DNA of 6,442 nt from Deltaproteobacteria bacterium (lineage in GTDB: Bacteria; Desulfobacterota; Syntrophia; Syntrophales; UBA5619). The stretch covers positions 1 to 6,442 of the forward strand of contig JAPLJW010000019.1 in the NCBI GenBank assembly GCA_026388365.1, read 5' to 3'. Under the pieces are notes generated by a model. That model did no database searches. It had not been told where the DNA came from and saw only the letters and a list, made by a program, of their open reading frames with translations. Each line of letters begins with the position of its first letter. The first letter of the stretch is position 1. This document shows positions 1-5,589 of the stretch, one piece after another. A program made the position numbers and the translations under genes.

Positions 1-1
1 C

Positions 2-298
2 GTAACGGGGGATGAAATTCCGGATCCAAACATTCTCGGCCTCCGGGCGATCCTTAACGGTCAGGTCATGCAGAATTCCAACACCTCCGACATGATTTTT
101 GATGTGCAGTCGCTGATCAGCGATTTGAGCCGATCTTTTACGCTGCTTCCGGGAACGGTTATCCTGACCGGAACGCCGGAGGGGGTCGGTTTTACACGGA
201 AACCACCCGTTTTCCTCAGGGAAGGGGACGCGATTACCATCGAAATCGAGGGAATCGGAAGTCTCACCAATAGGGTCGGAAGGGAATCACGTGAATGA
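2..298 (+). CDS. Fumarylacetoacetate hydrolase (FAH) family protein, C-terminal part
   Basis: The 5' end lies outside the window; 98 codons and a TGA stop are visible in frame 2. The residues resemble the C-terminal half of FAH-fold enzymes: VTGDEIPDP near the start, then [12 protein letters not shown], then the family hallmark LTGTPEGVG, and finally a [18 protein letters not shown] stretch corresponding to the usual 'GD.v.veieGiG.l.N.V' ending. Members of this family are metal-dependent hydrolases, hydratases or decarboxylases of beta-diketo acids, for example acylpyruvases and 2-hydroxyhepta-diene-dioate isomerase/hydratase. The metal-binding glutamates lie upstream and cannot be seen, so the substrate is unknown. 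The gene stops normally with no sign of truncation at this end. No convincing intrinsic terminator follows it. The family call is firm; the exact enzyme is not. Confidence 0.88.
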   Translation, partial: VTGDEIPDPNILGLRAILNGQVMQNSNTSDMIFDVQSLISDLSRSFTLLPGTVILTGTPEGVGFTRKPPVFLREGDAITIEIEGIGSLTNRVGRESRE

Positions 299-388
299 TG
301 GAATTTTCGGGCTCCCGATTCATAAATAATTCTGTTGAGCGTTGTTTTAAAACACTCCGGTATGGGGGCGATAAACGGGCATGGCGCA

Positions 389-416
389 TTGACAAAATCC
401 ATTTGACGTTTATATT
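389..416 (+). promoter_or_regulatory. Predicted sigma-70 promoter for htrA leader
   Basis: A perfect -35 box TTGACA (389-394) is separated by 16 bases from a TATATT -10 box (411-416), five of six matches to TATAAT. Transcription would start near position 423, at the left edge of the hairpin-rich repeat. It is the best promoter-like sequence found upstream of htrA. No RpoE- or RpoH-like promoter was recognised. Promoter activity is inferred from sequence alone. Confidence 0.55.
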
Positions 417-424
417 ACGCCCAG

Positions 425-531
425 TCGAATGAACCTACCCCGCAGCAAGCTGCGGGGTATCGAAGACATAATCGAAGACATAAAGGGACGAAGCAAGCTT
501 CAGGGGATATAACCCGAAGAGAGTCATTCAA
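425..531. repeat. REP/MITE-like palindromic element
   Basis: The element is bounded by short inverted repeats, TCGAATGA (425-432) and TCATTCAA (524-531), which match as inverted copies at 7 of 8 positions. Inside is a strong hairpin with a 10-bp perfect stem TACCCCGCAG / CTGCGGGGTA (436-445 / 450-459) and loop CAAG. A second small hairpin follows, GAAG-CAAG-CTTC (490-501), with the same loop. An alternative stem pairs CTTC and GGG (498-505) with CCC and GAAG (513-519). Between them the 12-mer ATCGAAGACATA occurs twice in tandem (459-470 and 471-482). Paired GC-rich hairpins of this kind are typical of REP elements mobilised by RAYT/IS200-like transposases. No transposase is present here, and copy number in the genome cannot be seen. 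Confidence 0.5.
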
Positions 532-595
532 GAATCGTAAGGCACGGCGCGACAGAAGGTGGGCCGGTCCTGAGAGTGGAAAGGAAGGGAAATCG

Positions 596-619
596 AAGCG
601 CCGCGAGGGGCTTTTTTTT
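596..619 (+). terminator. Intrinsic terminator-like hairpin in the htrA leader (possible attenuator)
   Basis: AAGC-G-CC (596-602) pairs with GG-G-GCTT (607-613) around a GCGA tetraloop (GNRA type), with one internal G-G mismatch. A run of eight T (612-619) follows directly, two of which are in the stem. This has the form of a weak to moderate Rho-independent terminator on the + strand. It lies between the predicted promoter and the htrA start, so it would act either as an attenuator or as the 3' end of a short leader RNA of about 195 nt. CGGCGC (545-550) is complementary to GCGCCG (598-603) and could form a competing antiterminator. Function is inferred. Confidence 0.4.
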
Positions 620-671
620 GATAATACCAAATTATGAACACCCGCGTTCAGAAAAACAGCAGCGATCCATC

Positions 672-677
672 AGGAGG
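672..677 (+). promoter_or_regulatory. Ribosome binding site of htrA
   Basis: A perfect AGGAGG lies 6 bases upstream of the ATG at 684. It decides the start: a longer open frame begins at a GTG (576), but that one has no Shine-Dalgarno sequence and would put 36 non-secretory residues, encoded across the terminator-like hairpin, before the membrane segment. Confidence 0.85.
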
Positions 678-683
678 CAGACA

Positions 684-2168
684 ATGAAAACGGAAAACAA
701 GGGCCGAAAAACCTTCATCATGTTTCTCTTGGCATTTCTGATTGGGTTTTTCGTCGTTTCAGTCGTTGAGGTGCTTCGCTCCTCCTTTGCACCGTCGGGA
801 CCCGGGCCCGATGTCCAGGTGGCGTCGGCCGTTTCAACCGCCGATGTCGTGCGCGCGCCCTTCTCCTTTGCGGATCTGGCCGAAAAGCTCAAACCCTCCG
901 TCGTGAACATCAGCACAACCAAAACGGTGCGGAGCGGCGGATTTCGCTCCCCCTTCGGCCAGGGGTCACCTTTTGATCGTAATTTCGGCGGGGATGATTT
1001 CTTTGAACGGTTTTTCGGAGACATGCCCCAGCGTCAGTTCAAACAGAAGAGCCTTGGCTCCGGGTTCATCATCAGCCATGACGGCTATATCTTCACAAAC
1101 AATCACGTCGTAGAGCAGGCCGATAAAATCCTGGTGAAGCTCTCCGACGGCAAGGAATACGAGGCGAAGGTCATCGGCAAGGACGCCAAGACCGACATCG
1201 CCCTGATCAAGATCAAACCGAACGACAGCCTGCCGGTCGCGGAAACGGGCGACTCGGAGAAGCTCAGGGTGGGCGACTGGGTTCTGGCCATCGGGAACCC
1301 CTTCGGCCTGGAACAGACCGTCACCGCCGGGATCGTCAGTGCAAAGGGCCGCGTAATCGGCGCGGGGCCGTATGACAATTTCATCCAGACCGACGCCTCC
1401 ATTAACCCGGGAAACAGCGGGGGTCCGCTTTTTAACATGGAAGGCAAGGTGGTCGGCATCAACACGGCAATCGTTGCACAGGGGCAGGGAATTGGATTCG
1501 CCATCCCAATCAGCATGGCCAAAAACATTCTGCCTGACCTGAAGGCCAAGGGGAAGGTGACGCGGGGATGGCTGGGGGTTTCCGTTCAGGACATCAGTGA
1601 GGATATCGCCAAGAGCATGAAACTCAAAGACAAGAGCGGCGCCCTGATTTCGGATGTCTTCAAAGGGGATCCCGCCGACAAGGCGGGGCTCAAATCGGGG
1701 GATATTGTGACCGAGATCAACGGCAAGCCGGTCAAGGACATGCATGAACTGCTGATGATGATCGCAGGATTCCGCATCGGCGAGACGATCAAGGTTAAGA
1801 TCCTCCGTGACGGCCAGGAAAAGGTCCTCCCCATCACGATCGCGGAAAGAACGGAAAAATCGGAGATGGCATCCGCTCAGCAGTCCGGCGAGGCGTTTGG
1901 CATGACGGTCCAGGAAATCACACCGGAAATCGCCCAGCACCTCGGGCTTACCGTCAAAAAGGGACTCATTGTCGTCGATGTCCAGGAAGGAACGGCCGCC
2001 GAGGAGGTGGGAATCCAGCCGCAGGACATTATCCTTCAGGTCAACAAGGTCAAGGTCACAACCATGAAGGAGTATCAGAAGGAAATCGCAAAGGCGGGGG
2101 AAAAGGGCAGCATTCTTCTTCTGATCAAGCGGGGAAAGGCGACCTTCTTCGTGCCTCTGATGAAATGA
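684..2168 (+). CDS. htrA: HtrA/DegP-family (Do) periplasmic serine endoprotease
   Basis: A 494-residue envelope protease and chaperone of the Do family, which degrades misfolded periplasmic proteins. An N-terminal basic stretch (MKTENKGRK) and one hydrophobic segment (about residues 10-27, FIMFLLAFLIGFFVVSVV) form a signal anchor or signal peptide. No Ala-X-Ala or lipobox site stands out, so it may stay membrane-tethered. A flexible Gly/Phe-rich stretch (about 75-115) corresponds to the LA-loop region. The trypsin-like domain carries the full triad: His141 in TNNHVV, Asp171 in KTDIAL and Ser245 in NPGNSGGP. The spacing is almost that of E. coli DegP (H105, D135, S210). PDZ1 begins near GWLGV (295-385) and PDZ2 near GMTVQ (406-494), giving the two-PDZ architecture. 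The start is fixed by AGGAGG at 672-677. A long leader with promoter and hairpins precedes it; the glycosylase gene follows after 19 bases. No defects are seen. DegP, DegQ and MucD subtypes cannot be separated here. Confidence 0.96.
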   Translation: MKTENKGRKTFIMFLLAFLIGFFVVSVVEVLRSSFAPSGPGPDVQVASAVSTADVVRAPFSFADLAEKLKPSVVNISTTKTVRSGGFRSPFGQGSPFDRNFGGDDFFERFFGDMPQRQFKQKSLGSGFIISHDGYIFTNNHVVEQADKILVKLSDGKEYEAKVIGKDAKTDIALIKIKPNDSLPVAETGDSEKLRVGDWVLAIGNPFGLEQTVTAGIVSAKGRVIGAGPYDNFIQTDASINPGNSGGPLFNMEGKVVGINTAIVAQGQGIGFAIPISMAKNILPDLKAKGKVTRGWLGVSVQDISEDIAKSMKLKDKSGALISDVFKGDPADKAGLKSGDIVTEINGKPVKDMHELLMMIAGFRIGETIKVKILRDGQEKVLPITIAERTEKSEMASAQQSGEAFGMTVQEITPEIAQHLGLTVKKGLIVVDVQEGTAAEEVGIQPQDIILQVNKVKVTTMKEYQKEIAKAGEKGSILLLIKRGKATFFVPLMK

Positions 2169-2187
2169 CGAAACAGGGGAAAGCCGG

Positions 2188-2838
2188 ATGGGCCGCCGAG
2201 AAGAACTGCTGAAGATGTATGAACTGTTGAATGGGTATTTCGGTGATCTTCACTGGTGGCCCGCCGACGACCCCTTCGAGGTCATGGTCGGGGCGATCCT
2301 GACCCAGAATACCGCCTGGACAAACGTCGAAAAGGCGATTCAAGCGCTGCGGAGGAGCCGGCTTCTCACTCCCGCGGCGCTTTTCTCTATACCGGAAGAT
2401 GAACTGGCCCGGATCATCCGACCGTCCGGTTATTATCATCTTAAAGCGGCAAGGCTGAAGACCTTTGTCCGGTTTATGATGATGGAATATTCCGGAAATG
2501 TCGAATCCATGAAGGTCGCGGACCTTTCGCGGCTCCGCGATAAACTTCTCGGCGTAAAAGGCATTGGACCGGAAACCGCCGACAGCATCCTCCTTTACGC
2601 CTGTCAGAAGCCCGTCTTCATCAGTGATGCCTACACCAGGCGGATCCTGCTCCGCCACGGTATGATCGGAAATGACGCCGACTATCACTCGAGCCAGGCG
2701 CTGTTCATGGATCATCTGCAACCGGATGTCGATCTCTTCAACCGGTATCACGCCCTGCTCGTAAATACCGGCAAAACCTTCTGCCGGAGGACGGCGGAAT
2801 GCGCGGCTTGTCCGCTTGCAATATTGCAGGCAGTATAA
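2188..2838 (+). CDS. HhH-GPD DNA glycosylase, endonuclease III-related (MagIII/COG2231-like)
   Basis: A 216-residue base-excision-repair protein of the endonuclease III superfamily. The N-terminal HWWPADDPFE, then GAILTQNT and IRPSGYYHLKAARLK, match the pattern I recall for the Helicobacter MagIII 3-methyladenine glycosylase and its COG2231 relatives rather than classical Nth. The helix-hairpin-helix is GVKGIGPETAD (122-132). The position of the Nth catalytic lysine (GRKTA) is Glu129 here, pointing to a monofunctional glycosylase without lyase activity. The conserved catalytic Asp is Asp147 in FISDAY. At the C-terminus Cys199, Cys205 and Cys208 form C-x5-C-x2-C, but the expected fourth cluster ligand is replaced by Gln214 and the protein ends two residues later. 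So a [4Fe-4S] cluster is doubtful. AGGGGA (2175-2180) lies 7 bases before the ATG. It sits 19 bases after htrA, likely one operon. A MITE-like element begins 5 bases past the stop. Substrate is inferred from family; a loose 'endonuclease III' label would also fit. Confidence 0.9.
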   Translation: MGRREELLKMYELLNGYFGDLHWWPADDPFEVMVGAILTQNTAWTNVEKAIQALRRSRLLTPAALFSIPEDELARIIRPSGYYHLKAARLKTFVRFMMMEYSGNVESMKVADLSRLRDKLLGVKGIGPETADSILLYACQKPVFISDAYTRRILLRHGMIGNDADYHSSQALFMDHLQPDVDLFNRYHALLVNTGKTFCRRTAECAACPLAILQAV

Positions 2839-2843
2839 TAGAA

Positions 2844-2968
2844 GACGGCTTCGTAAAAAGTCCGGATGCTGCGTTGCGCTTCATCCCTCGTCATTGCGGC
2901 GTACGGAAAAGTACGCCTCATTCCTCAGGATTCGCGTGCCTTGCCTGCGGCCTTTTTACGAAGCCGTC
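2844..2968. mobile_element. MITE-like element with 17-bp terminal inverted repeats
   Basis: The termini are perfect 17-bp inverted repeats, GACGGCTTCGTAAAAAG (2844-2860) and CTTTTTACGAAGCCGTC (2952-2968), enclosing 91 bases. The pairing continues imperfectly inwards, and the centre holds a hairpin GGCGTAC-GGAAAA-GTACGCC (2898-2917 region). There is no transposase and no credible coding frame. The arrangement (long terminal repeats, central hairpin, about 125 bp, non-coding) is that of a miniature inverted-repeat transposable element. I recall very similar sequence scattered through deltaproteobacterial genomes, which is recollection and not a search result. A 7-bp TATAATA occurs on both sides (2834-2840 and 2983-2989) but is offset from the termini, so it is not a clean target duplication. 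When transcribed, the element should fold into a long stem and may end or stabilise the htrA-glycosylase transcript. Confidence 0.75.
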
Positions 2969-3041
2969 CCATTTTCGCGACTTATAATATTTTGTACGGG
3001 GTCGTCATAGAAGGCCCCCTAAGAAGAAGGGTAAAACAGCC

Positions 3042-4106
3042 TTGCATCTCAAAGACTACGCCGCCGCCATCCACCTGCACTCCGCCTATTCCTTTGACGG
3101 GCGCACACCGATTACCGCAATTCTCGACGCGGCAAGACAAGGCGGCATCGACATCCTCATGCTTACGGACCACTCGACGCTCCGTGCCCGCGAGGACGGA
3201 TTCGAAGGATGGCATGACGGCATTCTCCTGATCGTCGGCGAGGAGATCGCGCCGCGCTTCAACCACTACCTGGCCTTGGGTCATCGTCAGGCGATCGCCT
3301 GCGCGGAAAAGGAGCCTGATCTCCCCCCGCAAACTTACATCGACCGCGTGCGGGACGGAGGAGGGATGGGTTTCATCGCCCATCCGGACCACGCGGGAAC
3401 CCCGTTGTTTCACGTGAAACATTACCCCTGGACCGACTGGTCCGTCACCGGCTACACGGGCATGGGCATCTGGGATTTCATGACGGATTGGCAGAACAGC
3501 CTTTCCTGCCGTATTCGGGCCGTCCTGAGCTACGCCTTTCCCGCCCTCTTTCTCTACGGTCCCTCTCCGGCCACCCTCGAACGCTGGGACCGTCTCACGC
3601 AGGAGCGCCGCGTGGTCGGCATCGGCGAGCTGGACAACCACGACAGCCTGCGTCGTCGCTGGGGAATTTCCATCCCCGTATTTCCCTTTTTCCGGGTTTT
3701 CGGCCTCATCCGGACGCACATTCTCCTCGAAGAGCCTCTCTCCGGAGACGGCCGGGCGGACATCGCTGCGATTCTGGCCGCATTGAGCAGGGGCCGCGTC
3801 TACGTTTCCTTCGACCATTTTCGACCGGCTCATGGGTTCTCTCTCATCCTGGCCGAAGAGGACAGAACGGTCACGATGGGGGATGAATTCATGCTCCACC
3901 GCTCCGCGGAGCTCCGGGCTTTGTTTCCGCACCGGGCGCGGATTCGTCTGATCCGGAGCGGAAAACTATTTCGTCAGTACACCGCAAAGGAACTCTGCGT
4001 GACCCTGCACGAACCGGGCGTTTACCGTGTCGAAGCCGACCTGATGGCCTTCGGCCGGTATCGCCCCTGGATATTTTCCAATCCAATTTACGTAACCCGT
4101 CCATAA
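3042..4106 (+). CDS. PHP-domain metal-dependent phosphoesterase family protein
   Basis: A 354-residue protein of the polymerase-and-histidinol-phosphatase (PHP) superfamily, trinuclear-metal phosphoesterases. The ligand motifs are in order: HLHSAYSFDG (His11, His13, Asp19), LTDHS (Asp43, His44), GEE (Glu67/Glu68), His75, AHPDH (His114, His117) and the closing ELDNH (Asp198, His200). Thus the metal site appears complete. Residues about 230-354 form a separate C-terminal region with no motif I recognise. The substrate is unknown; the family includes nucleotide 5'-phosphoesterases and histidinol-phosphatase. The start is a TTG with AAGAAGG (3024-3030) 11 bases upstream; no ATG or GTG exists in frame before the metal motif, and the frame is closed by TAA at 2985. 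A MITE-like element and a lone TATAAT (2983-2988) lie upstream. The coding sequence contains a perfect parS site encoding residues 122-127 (LFHVKH). The carboxyltransferase gene starts 32 bases after the stop. Confidence 0.88.
   Translation: MHLKDYAAAIHLHSAYSFDGRTPITAILDAARQGGIDILMLTDHSTLRAREDGFEGWHDGILLIVGEEIAPRFNHYLALGHRQAIACAEKEPDLPPQTYIDRVRDGGGMGFIAHPDHAGTPLFHVKHYPWTDWSVTGYTGMGIWDFMTDWQNSLSCRIRAVLSYAFPALFLYGPSPATLERWDRLTQERRVVGIGELDNHDSLRRRWGISIPVFPFFRVFGLIRTHILLEEPLSGDGRADIAAILAALSRGRVYVSFDHFRPAHGFSLILAEEDRTVTMGDEFMLHRSAELRALFPHRARIRLIRSGKLFRQYTAKELCVTLHEPGVYRVEADLMAFGRYRPWIFSNPIYVTRP
3406..3421. other. parS: parS centromere site (ParB/Spo0J binding site)
   Basis: The sequence TGTTTCACGTGAAACA is a perfect 16-bp palindrome and is identical to the canonical chromosomal parS consensus bound by ParB/Spo0J. 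ParB loads at such sites, spreads over neighbouring DNA and, with ParA and SMC, organises and segregates the origin region. The site lies within the PHP gene and dictates the peptide FHVKH (residues 123-127). ParS sites are commonly found inside coding sequences and clustered near oriC, so this suggests an origin-proximal location. No parA or parB is visible in the window. An exact 16-base match to one defined sequence is extremely unlikely by chance in 6.4 kb. Confidence 0.9.
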
Positions 4107-4138
4107 GGACGAAAATTCGGGAAGGAGAAAGAAATTAC

Positions 4139-4972
4139 ATGGCAGATTTGATGAAGGAGGGATCTGTTAACCCCGTTAAGATCCAGGACAACACATTCCG
4201 TGATGGCCATCAGTCCATCTATGCGACGCGGATGCGCACGGAGGACATGCTTCCCATCGCTGAGCAGATGGATGAGATGGGCTTCTGGGCGATGGAAGTC
4301 TGGGGTGGCGCAACCTTTGACACGATGCACCGCTTCCTCGGTGAAGATCCCTGGGAAAGACCGAAAATCCTGAAGAAATACATCCGAAAGACCCCGTTCA
4401 CGATGCTGCTTCGCGGGCAGAACCTGGTCGGCTACCGCAACTATCCAGACGACGTGGTCCGCGCATTCGTCGACAAATCATGCGAGGTCGGCATCGACAT
4501 CTTCCGCGTCTTCGATGCCCTGAACGACATCCGGAATTTCGAAACCTGCGTGGAGCGGATCAAGGCGAACGGCAAGCACTTTGAAGGGGTGATCTGCTAT
4601 TCCCTGACGCAGCCCCATCTTGGCGGCGACGTCTTTAACATGGAATACTACCTCAAAATGGCCAGAGCACTGGAGGCTATGGGCGCCGACAGCATCTGCA
4701 TCAAGGACATGGCCGGGATCGTATCCCCTTACGACATTTATGACCTGGTCACCGAATTGAAGAAAATCACCAGGATTCCCCTGCACCTCCATACCCACTA
4801 CACCAGCGGCATGGCCTCCATGTCCTACCTCAAGGCGATCGAAGCCTGCATCGACATCGTGGACACCTGCCTCGCCCCCTATGCCCTTCGGACCTCGATG
4901 CCTGCCGTTGAACCGCTCGTCGTCACCCTCCAGGGGACGAAACGGGATACGGGTCTGGATGCCGCAAATTGA
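4139..4972 (+). CDS. Carboxyltransferase subunit (transcarboxylase 5S / pyruvate carboxylase subunit B type), N-terminal part of a frameshifted gene
   Basis: This 277-residue frame is the catalytic TIM-barrel half of a biotin-dependent carboxyltransferase, which moves a carboxyl group between carboxybiotin and pyruvate/oxaloacetate. Landmarks are QDNTFRDGHQS (metal ligand Asp22), EVWGGATFD, LGEDPWER, MLLRGQNLVGYR, DIFRVFDALND, CIKDMAG (Lys189, expected carbamylated metal ligand) and HLHTH (His216 and His218, metal ligands). All key residues are present. The frame ends early at LDAAN-TGA, exactly where relatives continue into the next helix; the remainder follows in the -1 frame from 4969. It starts at an ATG with AAGGAG (4122-4127) 11 bases upstream; the ATG at 4151 is an alternative start without its own good binding site. 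The gene is 32 bases downstream of the PHP gene. Labels used for such proteins include pyruvate carboxylase subunit B, oxaloacetate decarboxylase alpha and methylmalonyl-CoA carboxyltransferase 5S; sequence alone does not choose among them. Confidence 0.92.
   Translation: MADLMKEGSVNPVKIQDNTFRDGHQSIYATRMRTEDMLPIAEQMDEMGFWAMEVWGGATFDTMHRFLGEDPWERPKILKKYIRKTPFTMLLRGQNLVGYRNYPDDVVRAFVDKSCEVGIDIFRVFDALNDIRNFETCVERIKANGKHFEGVICYSLTQPHLGGDVFNMEYYLKMARALEAMGADSICIKDMAGIVSPYDIYDLVTELKKITRIPLHLHTHYTSGMASMSYLKAIEACIDIVDTCLAPYALRTSMPAVEPLVVTLQGTKRDTGLDAAN
4958..4972 (+). other. Frameshift site within the carboxyltransferase gene
   Basis: The reading frame passes from GAT GCC GCA AAT TGA (4958-4972) to TTG ATC CAG (from 4969), one base back. 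Homologous protein continues without a gap across the join (TGLD ... LIQLGEHLEK). Adding one base, for example a C after GCC, would give LD-ARK-LIQLGEHL in one frame, so a lost base in the genome or the assembly is the simplest reading. A -1 slip on AAT before the TGA would give LD-AAN-LIQLGEHL, but no X-XXY-YYZ heptamer is present. Stop and TTG overlap as TTGA, so restart by translational coupling is also formally possible. Confidence 0.75.
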
Positions 4973-5589
4973 TCCAGTTGGGCGAGCATCTCGAGAAGAT
5001 CGCCCCCAAATACCAGAAAAATCTGGCGACAAACAAACTCTCCCTGATCGACGCGGCTGTTCTGGCCCACCAGATTCCCGGCGGGATGATCTCGAACCTG
5101 GTCAGCCAGCTTAAAGAGATGAACGCCCTGGATCGTCTGAATGAGGTGTATGCCGAAATCCCGCGGACGAGGAAGGATGCGGGAACGCCCCCCCTGGTCA
5201 CCCCGACCTCCCAGATCGTCGGCGTACAGGCGGTGATGAATGTGGTCGCAGGCCGGTACAAGATGGTCAACAACCAGTTTGCCGACCTGGTCTACGGGCT
5301 CTATGGGAAGACCCCGACCCCCATCGATCCCGAGGTGCAAAAGGTAGTCCTGAAGCGTCACAAGCGCGGCCAGACCCCGGTCACCGGCCGGCCTGCCGAT
5401 TACCTCGAACCGGAACTGGCGGAAGGCCGAAAGAAGATCGGCGATCTCGCCAAGAACGACGAGGATCTGCTCATTTACGCCCTCTACCCGGCGACCGGCG
5501 AACAGTTCCTGAAGTGGAAGTACGGCATCGAACCCATGCCGGACCATGTGAAACCGCCCGAGATCCCGGAAACGGCCAAAGAAAAGTAG
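4969..5589 (+). CDS. Carboxyltransferase subunit, C-terminal part (conserved carboxylase domain) of a frameshifted gene
   Basis: This 206-residue frame carries the conserved carboxylase (PYC_OADA) domain that completes the barrel encoded just upstream. Recognisable blocks are LIQLGEHLEKIAPKY, HQIPGGMISNLVSQL, EIPRTRKDAG, PPLVTPTSQIVGVQAV, the TGRPADYLEPEL segment and DEDLLIYALYP. The end, at KPPEIPETAKEK, has no Lys-containing AMKM biotinyl motif. Thus the gene product lacks a biotin-carrier domain, as in the free-standing 5S subunit. The two parts total about 483 residues against about 505 for Propionibacterium 5S, so nothing major is missing. The TTG at 4969 overlaps the preceding TGA and has no convincing Shine-Dalgarno sequence, which favours a broken single gene over two true genes. 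If translation restarted independently, the first well-placed ATG is at 5088, inside the domain. Confidence 0.88.
   Translation: MIQLGEHLEKIAPKYQKNLATNKLSLIDAAVLAHQIPGGMISNLVSQLKEMNALDRLNEVYAEIPRTRKDAGTPPLVTPTSQIVGVQAVMNVVAGRYKMVNNQFADLVYGLYGKTPTPIDPEVQKVVLKRHKRGQTPVTGRPADYLEPELAEGRKKIGDLAKNDEDLLIYALYPATGEQFLKWKYGIEPMPDHVKPPEIPETAKEK

Larger units (their letters stand above)
299..683. other. 385-base non-coding region upstream of htrA
   Basis: No credible gene is seen here on either strand; the open frames are shadows. From left to right the region holds a 12-bp perfect palindrome TGTTTTAAAACA (343-354), a sigma-70 type promoter (389-416), a REP/MITE-like structured repeat (425-531), a short purine-rich stretch (571-597), a hairpin followed by eight T (596-619), an AT-rich spacer (620-640) and the htrA ribosome binding site (672-677). 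With a start near 423 the htrA leader would be about 260 nt, unusually long. This is consistent with regulation by RNA structure, which is inference. Confidence 0.7.

Noticed and set aside
287..294. TCACGTGA core resembling a second parS site at the end of the FAH gene
   Set aside because: Only the 8-bp core matches; the flanking GTTT/AAAC arms are missing, leaving about six mismatches to the 16-bp consensus.
576..683. N-terminal extension of htrA from a GTG at 576
   Set aside because: It has no Shine-Dalgarno sequence, crosses the terminator-like hairpin and would bury the signal anchor; AGGAGG before the ATG at 684 is decisive.
966..1940. 324-codon open frame on the - strand, antisense to htrA
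   Set aside because: It lies wholly opposite a gene with complete catalytic and PDZ motifs, has arginine/aspartate-rich shadow composition and no recognisable domain or ribosome binding site.
2799..3231. Three overlapping + strand open frames across the MITE-like element and the start of the PHP gene
   Set aside because: They read through inverted-repeat DNA or out of frame with the clear PHP motifs and have no ribosome binding site or protein-like composition.
4478..5547. Long - strand open frames opposite the carboxyltransferase
   Set aside because: They are antisense shadows of a conserved enzyme gene and show no domain of their own.
5545..5555. Half-site GTGAAAC near the end of the carboxyltransferase gene as a parS relic
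   Set aside because: The other half of the palindrome is absent.
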